Below are positions 1-4,817 of a stretch of DNA of 12,387 nucleotides, one piece after another. Both the position numbers and the translations under genes were made by a program. The stretch is taken from contig JANMQK010000280.1 in the NCBI GenBank assembly GCA_031370485.1, forward strand, positions 1-12,387. Direction: 5' to 3'. Origin of the DNA: JANMQK01 sp031370485. Its GTDB lineage: Bacteria; Acidobacteriota; Polarisedimenticolia; Gp22-AA2. Under the pieces are notes generated by a model. It did no database searches and was not told where the DNA came from. It worked only from the letters and a program-made list of their open reading frames with translations. How positions within the stretch are numbered: position 1 is the stretch's first letter; each line of letters begins with the position of its first letter.

Positions 1-307
1 CGAAGCTGAATCCCGGATTGACGCTCATCCCCATGTTCGTCGTGATCGTCTTGCCGGTCTCCGAGACGGTGAAGACATTCAGGTGCGCCTGGCCGAAGAC
101 CTCGTACGGGCCGGTGTAGTCGATGATCTGCACCCCGTCGAAGACCAGGATGGCGACGTTCTTAACCTCCTTCTTCCCGGGGGTGATTTTCGCGGGCGCC
201 GCCGCCTTCTCGGCGGACGCCGTGCCGCCGGTCGACACGAGGACTGCGAGGGCGAAGAGCATGGCGGCGGCCGTGCCGGAGGAGAGATTCCAGGTCTCGG
301 GCTTCAT
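1..307 (-). CDS. Exported DJ-1/PfpI family protein, N-terminal part (runs off left edge)
   Basis: The first 102 residues are visible, starting from an ATG at 307 and running off the window. Residues 1 to about 32 look like a Sec signal peptide: a short polar start, a hydrophobic stretch around AAAMLFALAVLVS, and a probable cleavage site after TASA. After a Lys/Ala-rich linker, residues 50-72 read NVAILVFDGVQIIDYTGPYE, the typical first strand and loop of the DJ-1/PfpI superfamily, as in GlxA-like regulators. The nucleophile-elbow cysteine, if present, lies outside the window. AAAGGAG (317-323, minus strand) sits 9 nt before the ATG, which supports the start. The ATG overlaps the stop of the upstream GlxA-like regulator in an ATGA, so the two are almost certainly cotranscribed and translationally coupled. 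The signal peptide would place this homologue in the periplasm or outside the cell. Substrate and activity are unknown; some family members are isonitrile hydratases, amidases or glyoxalases. Confidence 0.85.
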   Translation of the reverse strand, partial: MKPETWNLSSGTAAAMLFALAVLVSTGGTASAEKAAAPAKITPGKKEVKNVAILVFDGVQIIDYTGPYEVFGQAHLNVFTVSETGKTITTNMGMSVNPGFSF

Positions 308-1257
308 CGTGCTGCGCTCCTTTCGAGGCCGCCCTTGAGGGCGGAGGGGGTGAGGTTGAGGTGCGAGCTGCAAAGCCGGCGGAGCTGCCGCGCGTCCCTG
401 AATCCGCATCGGGAGGCGACCGCATCAATCGTAAGCACCGGGTCGTGGAGGAGGTTTCTTGCAATTTCGAGTTTCAGGCTGTTGGCGAAGGTCTTGAGGG
501 TGATCCCGGTGGCCTGCCGGAAGGCCCGCGTCAGGTTGCGGCGGCTCATGCCGGCGATCCGGGCCAGCTGATCGATCGTGGGCCGGCGCTCCGGGCGGGA
601 GATGAGCCAGTCCTGGACCCGGTGGACCCCGGGGTGGAAATGCGTCCTGTACTTCAGATAGACGCTCGTCTGCTCGCTGGCGCCGTCGCGCCGCGCGTGC
701 ACGACCATCTCGCGGGCCACCCGAGCCGCGACAAGCGGGCCGTGCTCCTCCTCTACGAGCCAGAGGGCCATGTCAATCCCCGCCGTCACCCCCGCGCTCG
801 TCACGATGCCATCGTCCCGGACGAACAGCCTGTTCCCGTGCACCGTGGCGGCCGGATGGGCCGCGGCCAGCCGGTCCGCCACCTTCCAGTGCGTCGTGCA
901 CTGCCGTCCATCGAGAAGACCCGCTTGGGCCAGTGCGAATGCGCCGCTACAGATCGAGCCGATCGTGGCGCCGGCCTTGCGCGCCGCGCGCAGCCAGTCG
1001 ACCGGGACCTGCTCGAGGTGGTCGAGTGTCCGTGAGTCGATGCCGGGAACCAGGACCAGGTCCCCGGGGCCGACTGGGGGAAGCGGCTCCAGGTCCGACA
1101 GGCAGAGGCCCTGCGCCGTGCGCACCTTGCGGGCGCGCGCGCAATAGCGCAGCCGGTACTGTCCGCCGAAGGAGTTGGCCTCGTAGAAGACCTGCACGGG
1201 CCCGGCGAGATCGAGCGCATGGACATGGGGAAGGATCAGGAATACGACCTGCTGCAT
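304..1257 (-). CDS. GlxA-family transcriptional regulator (DJ-1/PfpI domain + AraC-type HTH)
   Basis: This 317-residue protein has the two-domain layout of GlxA-type regulators. Residues 1 to about 190 form a DJ-1/PfpI (amidotransferase-like) sensor domain: the start MQQVVFLILPHVHALDLAGP, a nucleophile-elbow region SICSGAFALAQAGLLDG (residues 101-117, Cys103), then TTHWK (121-125). Residues from about 210 to the end form an AraC/XylS DNA-binding domain with two helix-turn-helix units, near 228-249 (IDQLARIAGMSRRNLTRAF) and 278-299. Characterised relatives (ArgR, CdhR and GbdR of Pseudomonas) activate catabolism of arginine, carnitine and glycine betaine; the ligand here cannot be told. The frame stays open upstream to 1527, but that extension lacks family similarity. 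The ATG at 1257 is preceded by AGAGGA (1263-1268) and begins exactly at the conserved domain. It is divergent from the peptidase gene and overlaps the exported DJ-1 gene by 4 bp. Confidence 0.93.
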   Translation of the reverse strand: MQQVVFLILPHVHALDLAGPVQVFYEANSFGGQYRLRYCARARKVRTAQGLCLSDLEPLPPVGPGDLVLVPGIDSRTLDHLEQVPVDWLRAARKAGATIGSICSGAFALAQAGLLDGRQCTTHWKVADRLAAAHPAATVHGNRLFVRDDGIVTSAGVTAGIDMALWLVEEEHGPLVAARVAREMVVHARRDGASEQTSVYLKYRTHFHPGVHRVQDWLISRPERRPTIDQLARIAGMSRRNLTRAFRQATGITLKTFANSLKLEIARNLLHDPVLTIDAVASRCGFRDARQLRRLCSSHLNLTPSALKGGLERSAAR

Positions 1258-1262
1258 GCCGG

Positions 1263-1268
1263 TCCTCT
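1263..1268 (-). promoter_or_regulatory. Ribosome binding site that decides the glxA-like start
   Basis: AGAGGA on the minus strand lies 5 nt before the ATG at 1257. It supports this start over the longer open frame that continues to 1527. Confidence 0.6.
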
Positions 1269-1303
1269 CTGTCCCGCGGACGGAACGGGCAAACAAGGCC
1301 AAC

Positions 1304-1332
1304 AGGATACAGGTATTACGTCCCAATGGAAA
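1304..1332 (-). promoter_or_regulatory. Possible sigma70-type promoter for the glxA-like gene
   Basis: On the minus strand TTTCCA (1327-1332) and TATCCT (1304-1309) are separated by exactly 17 bp. Each matches 4 of 6 consensus positions. Transcription would start near 1297, giving a leader of about 40 nt that contains the AGAGGA ribosome binding site. The match is modest and found by eye. Confidence 0.3.
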
Positions 1333-1343
1333 AGGCCACTCCG

Positions 1344-1360
1344 GGACATGGATCGGACAT
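1344..1360. promoter_or_regulatory. GGACAT direct repeat, possible AraC/GlxA-type operator
   Basis: GGACAT occurs at 1344-1349 and again at 1355-1360, a start-to-start distance of 11 bp, or about one helical turn. Regulators with two AraC-type HTH units often bind direct half-sites in this kind of arrangement. The pair lies in the divergent intergenic region, just upstream of the proposed -35 of the glxA-like gene, and could be an autoregulatory site. The short unit could recur by chance. Confidence 0.3.
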
Positions 1361-1405
1361 TTCGGGCCAATAAGGAAGTCCTGCCCGCCCGGGACGGCGC
1401 CCTCC

Positions 1406-1424
1406 TGATATATAAATGGCGCCG
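1406..1424 (+). promoter_or_regulatory. AT-rich -10 element next to the peptidase GTG (possible leaderless start)
   Basis: The sequence from 1409 to 1417 reads TATATAAAT, the only AT-rich patch in a GC-rich region. TATAAA (1411-1416) matches the -10 consensus at 5 of 6 positions. An extended -10 reading, TG at 1406-1407 plus TATATA, is also possible. Transcription would begin about 1421-1424, at the GTG itself. No Shine-Dalgarno sequence precedes this GTG, and an in-frame TGA at 1406-1408 rules out an earlier start. I see no convincing -35 box. Confidence 0.35.
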
Positions 1425-2479
1425 TGGACACGACACCCCGCTCCGTAGACCAGCCGACGGCCGGCTGGTCCGAGCTGAACGACGACGATCTGCTGAAGCT
1501 GCGTATCCGCGACCTCGGCCTGCGCATCGAGGGGACCGAGATCGAGGAACGGGTGCGCGCGTTTTACGGCGAGCTCGAGGCGAAGGGGTTCAGGAAGTTC
1601 CGCCCCGCCGTCTACCTGGGGGACGAGTGGTTCACGCCCGATGACGTCTCCGCCATCTCCGTCCCTTTCTTCCTCGTCCATCCCCGCCTGAGGGCGCTCG
1701 AGCGGAAGTTCATGATGGAAGTCGAAGGGGAGAGCGCCGAAGAGTGCATGAAGCTCCTGAGGCACGAGTGCGGCCACTGCTTCGACAACGCCTTCCGCAT
1801 CTCGAGGCGGAGGCGCTGGAAGGATATCTTCGGAAGCCCCTCGGACGAGTACGAGCCGGACACCTACAGGCCCCGGCCCTACAGCCGCTCTTACGTCGTG
1901 CACCTCGACAACTGGTACGCGCAGGCGCACCCCGCGGAGGACTTCGCGGAGACATTCGCGGTCTGGCTGACCCCCGGCTCCGGCTGGGAGGATCGCTACG
2001 CGCGGTGGCCGGCCGCGCTCGCGAAGCTCCGTTACGTGGACGATCTGGCCCGCCGCCAGGCCGGGCGCGCGCCGGTCGTACGGGGCGGGCGGCGGACATG
2101 GGCCGCGTCCCGGATGACAACGACGCTGGAGGGGTACTATAAAAGGAAGGTGCGGCAGTACCGCGAGGTATACCCCGACTTCTTCGACAGCGATCTCCGG
2201 CTCATCTTCGACGGAGGGCCGGACACGCCGCGGCGCGAGGCCTCGGCGGCGCTCTTCCTCAGGCGCAATCGCAGGATGATCGTCGGCACGGTCGGCCGCT
2301 GGACGGGTGAGAGAAAATACGCCATCAGCAACCTGATAAAGAAGCTGGCGGCCCGCTGCGAGGAGATTGACTTGCGTATCGGCAAATCCGAGGCTTACAC
2401 GCATCTCGAGGTTGCGGCCTACCTCGCGACCCTCGTCACGCATCATCAGTTCACGGGGCGGTTCAAGAGGACCGTGTGA
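1424..2479 (+). CDS. Putative zinc-binding metallopeptidase (Peptidase_Mx-like zincin)
   Basis: This is a 351-residue soluble protein with no signal peptide or membrane segment. Residues 111-118 read LLRHECGH: an HExxH zinc site (His114, Glu115, His118). About 50 residues later HPAEDFAETFAVWL (169-182) supplies acidic residues (Glu172, Asp173, Glu176) suitable as the third ligand, the layout of gluzincin-like families. Other recognisable stretches are LRIRDLGLRIEGT (26-38), YLGDEWFTPDD (64-74) and the WYAQ just before HPAED. Together they match, from memory, the family annotated as putative zinc-binding metallopeptidase. The Arg/Lys-rich C-terminal third (about 235-351) is less familiar. The GTG start at 1424 is forced, because an in-frame stop lies at 1406-1408 and no other start codon intervenes. 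The stop overlaps the ATP-grasp gene in GTGA, so the two proteins probably act together, for example trimming and ligating a peptide. The substrate is unknown. Confidence 0.85.
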   Translation: MDTTPRSVDQPTAGWSELNDDDLLKLRIRDLGLRIEGTEIEERVRAFYGELEAKGFRKFRPAVYLGDEWFTPDDVSAISVPFFLVHPRLRALERKFMMEVEGESAEECMKLLRHECGHCFDNAFRISRRRRWKDIFGSPSDEYEPDTYRPRPYSRSYVVHLDNWYAQAHPAEDFAETFAVWLTPGSGWEDRYARWPAALAKLRYVDDLARRQAGRAPVVRGGRRTWAASRMTTTLEGYYKRKVRQYREVYPDFFDSDLRLIFDGGPDTPRREASAALFLRRNRRMIVGTVGRWTGERKYAISNLIKKLAARCEEIDLRIGKSEAYTHLEVAAYLATLVTHHQFTGRFKRTV

Positions 2480-3504
2480 AGAAGGCGAAGGCCCTCGATA
2501 TTTTGTTGATGTTCGACATCGGCTTCGCGCCGCCACGCGACGGGGACTACAGCGAGTACCTCGCGGGTGACTCGTTCGAGACCGAGCGGTGGGTCTCGAA
2601 GGCCCTCAAGGGAATGGGGCACGAGGTCAGGCTGTTCGGCCTCCACGACGACATCCACCCGCTCATCGAGGAGCTGCGCCGCAAGCCCCCCGACCTGGCC
2701 TTCAACCTCTGCGAGGCGTTCGACTCCGACCGCGGCCAGGAGGCGAACGTCGTGGGGCTCCTCGAGCTGATGAAGGTGCGCTACACCGGCGCCGGCCCGA
2801 CCGCGCTTAGGATCTGCAACGACAAGGGGCTCACCAAGAAGATCCTGTCCTACCACCGGATCCCGATTCCCCATTTCGTCGTGTCGCGCCGCTCGCGCCC
2901 CGTGAAGCGTTTCAGGCGCTTCGGGTATCCCGCCTTCATAAAGCCGCTGGGGCTCGAGGCGTCCGAGGGGATCGCGCAGATGTCCTTCGCCGACAACGAG
3001 ACCGACTGCCTCGAGCGCGTCCGCTTCATCCACGAAAGCCTCAAGGTCGACGCCATCGTCGAGGAATACATCGAGGGCCGCGAGATCTACGTCAGCCTGC
3101 TCGGCAACAGGACCCCGACCGTCTTCCCGCCGCGCGAGCTGTTCTTCGGCGAGGTCCAGGACGGCGAGCCGAAGTTCGCCACCTTCAAGGCCAAGTGGGA
3201 CGAGAACTACCGGAAGCGCTGGGGCATCCGGAGCGGCCCCGCGCAGGAGCTCCCTCCGAAGACCCTCGCGAGGATGCGCAACATCTGCAGAAAAATCTAC
3301 CGCCTCTTCCAGATCACGGGATACGCGCGAATAGATTTGAGGTTGAGGCCGGGCGGCGAGGTGGTTTTCCTCGAGGCCAACCCCAACCCGGCGCTCGGCC
3401 AGGAGGATGACTTCGCCGAGGCGGCGAAAAGCGGAGGCTTGGAGTACGAGGACCTGATCCAGAGGATCCTGCACGGGGCGCAGGCAGGCGGGGAGCGGTC
3501 CTGA
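2476..3504 (+). CDS. ATP-grasp ligase, D-alanine--D-alanine ligase-like
   Basis: This 342-residue protein has the ATP-grasp fold order of Ddl-type ligases. The N-terminal subdomain has DLAFNLCEAF (73-82) and GLLELMKVRYTGAG (94-107). The ATP-binding region has NDKGLTKKIL (115-124), PAFIKPLGLEASEGI (152-166) and EEYIEGREIYVSLLG (196-210). The metal-binding end has YARIDLRL (283-290) and FLEANPNPAL (298-307), equivalent to the Glu/Asn Mg-binding motif of Ddl. Such enzymes activate a carboxylate as an acyl-phosphate and join it to an amine. The usual Ddl HGxxGEDG signature is replaced by CEAFDSDRGQEAN (79-91), so the substrate is probably not simply D-Ala. The GTG start lies in the GTGA overlap with the peptidase stop, with AAGAGG just upstream. 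The gene ends convergently, 19 bp from the barrel gene. It could be a true Ddl paralogue, but an amino-acid or peptide ligase partner of the zincin is more likely. Confidence 0.85.
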   Translation: MKKAKALDILLMFDIGFAPPRDGDYSEYLAGDSFETERWVSKALKGMGHEVRLFGLHDDIHPLIEELRRKPPDLAFNLCEAFDSDRGQEANVVGLLELMKVRYTGAGPTALRICNDKGLTKKILSYHRIPIPHFVVSRRSRPVKRFRRFGYPAFIKPLGLEASEGIAQMSFADNETDCLERVRFIHESLKVDAIVEEYIEGREIYVSLLGNRTPTVFPPRELFFGEVQDGEPKFATFKAKWDENYRKRWGIRSGPAQELPPKTLARMRNICRKIYRLFQITGYARIDLRLRPGGEVVFLEANPNPALGQEDDFAEAAKSGGLEYEDLIQRILHGAQAGGERS

Positions 3505-3523
3505 GATTCGACCCCTTCCAGTG

Positions 3524-4789
3524 TCAATGAGAGTGGGGGTGGGCCTGCCCCGCGTCACCGTGCCTTCCGAAGCCAAACTTGAGGAAGACCTGGAACGACA
3601 CCGGCTGCTCGCCATAGACGGGATCGAGCGATGACTCGAAGCGGTAAAGGGTCACGCCGCCCCCAATCTCCGTCTCAGCCTCGACGAGAAGCGGGATCTC
3701 CCGGGCGTAGCCGAAGGTCGCGGCTTTGACATTCGTCCGCGAGGGCTCCTGTGTGCCGGGCCGCTCCCGCTTGGCGATCAGTTCGAAGCGGTCGCGATCG
3801 ACACTTTCGACGCGGCCGTAGAGAAAATTGCTTCCCCCGAATTTCCAGGTGGTCTCGAGGCCGTTCCCCCACTCGACCCCCTCCGGCAGGAGGTTGCGGC
3901 CGGCGATGAGCAACGCCGCGACGAAGCCGCCCCGGGTCGTGCGCGTGTACTCGACGGAGGCGGTCTGCCGCGTCTGATCGCCGGGCTCGAGCGCCTCCGG
4001 GGATTCGCGGCGAGCCGCCGACACCTGGAACGAGAAGCCGCCGCCCGGATGGACCGAGATGCGCCCGGCGTACGAATCGATCGGCCCCGTGTCGATGTTC
4101 CAGCGGTTCTCGTCCGGCTCACCGCCGTGGAAGACGGAAGCTTCGACGCCTACCTTGGAGGACTCGAAGGCGAGGGTGACGACATTGGCCGAGATGTGGG
4201 TCGAGTCCTGGTTGTGGTGGGCCAGAGGGGCCGACGGATTCATCGAGGCCGAGAGGCGGTGCGGGTAGGCGGTCGGGCCGACGGCCGGTTCGCCCCAGGG
4301 TGCCAGGTAGACACGCATCCCGGCGTTCCGCGACAACCTCCTTCGCCATTCGGCCGCGAGCTGCACGAACAGGTCATGAGGGTGCTGACGGTCGACCAGA
4401 AGGGAGCCCTGGTAGGTCTCCCCCCGCTGAAACAGGAGAGGGGAGCCCTCCGGCCGGACCGTCGCCGGCTCGAGAGTGAAGGTGCCGAGAAGCGACAGGG
4501 TCCCGCCCCCCCAGCCGCGCGCCGCTCCGGTCATGAAATGGTTGACCGATTCGAAGCTCCGGGCGCCGGAGGGCCCCCCCTGGTGGTTCGAAACGAGGAA
4601 GGCGTAGCCGTGGGCGAAGGTCGTCCAGCTCCCGTCCTGGGCCGCCCCCTCGCCGTGCGCCGATCCCTTCGCGTGCGCCGCATCCTCCCGGTCGGCAGCG
4701 TCGCCCGCCCACACGGCGGGGACGAAGAGCGTCAGGGCGCCCGCCAGCGCCATCGCAAGCGGGGCTCTCCCCACGCCCCGGCCGCTCAA
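3524..4789 (-). CDS. Outer-membrane beta-barrel-like protein with His-rich tail
   Basis: This 421-residue protein begins with a signal peptide (MSGRGVGRAPLAMALAGALT and on to AVWA, cleavage near residue 28). A His/Ala-rich linker follows, then alternating short strands and polar turns typical of an outer-membrane barrel (for example VGVEASVFHGG, TASVEYTRTT, FQVFLKFGFG). Conserved-looking motifs are LVDRQHPHDLF (131-141) and LAHHNQDSTHIS (189-200). I recall these from hypothetical proteins found near heavy-metal efflux and copper genes in Gram-negative bacteria. The last strand is followed by a His-bearing tail, GRHGDAGQAHPHSH. The start is taken as TTG 4789, with GGAGG about 4 nt upstream; GTG 4774 or ATG 4753 are alternatives that keep most of the signal peptide. 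It lies 28 bp after the Pgl-DUF885 stop, so it may be the last gene of that operon. No function can be assigned; metal binding is a guess. Confidence 0.75.
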   Translation of the reverse strand: MSGRGVGRAPLAMALAGALTLFVPAVWAGDAADREDAAHAKGSAHGEGAAQDGSWTTFAHGYAFLVSNHQGGPSGARSFESVNHFMTGAARGWGGGTLSLLGTFTLEPATVRPEGSPLLFQRGETYQGSLLVDRQHPHDLFVQLAAEWRRRLSRNAGMRVYLAPWGEPAVGPTAYPHRLSASMNPSAPLAHHNQDSTHISANVVTLAFESSKVGVEASVFHGGEPDENRWNIDTGPIDSYAGRISVHPGGGFSFQVSAARRESPEALEPGDQTRQTASVEYTRTTRGGFVAALLIAGRNLLPEGVEWGNGLETTWKFGGSNFLYGRVESVDRDRFELIAKRERPGTQEPSRTNVKAATFGYAREIPLLVEAETEIGGGVTLYRFESSLDPVYGEQPVSFQVFLKFGFGRHGDAGQAHPHSH

Positions 4790-4817
4790 CGCCCCTCCAG
4801 GACTGGACCAGTCGTCA

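Noticed and set aside
1258..1527. Longer N-terminus for the GlxA-like regulator (frame open to 1527)
   Set aside because: The extra 90 residues are Ser/Arg/Pro-rich with no family similarity. They would run through the divergent promoter region and into the peptidase gene, while the ATG at 1257 has a good ribosome binding site and begins at the conserved domain.
3505..3540. Bidirectional terminator between the convergent ATP-grasp and barrel genes
   Set aside because: ACCCC and GGGGGT could pair across about 20 nt, but the stem is short and weak and has no T-run on either side.
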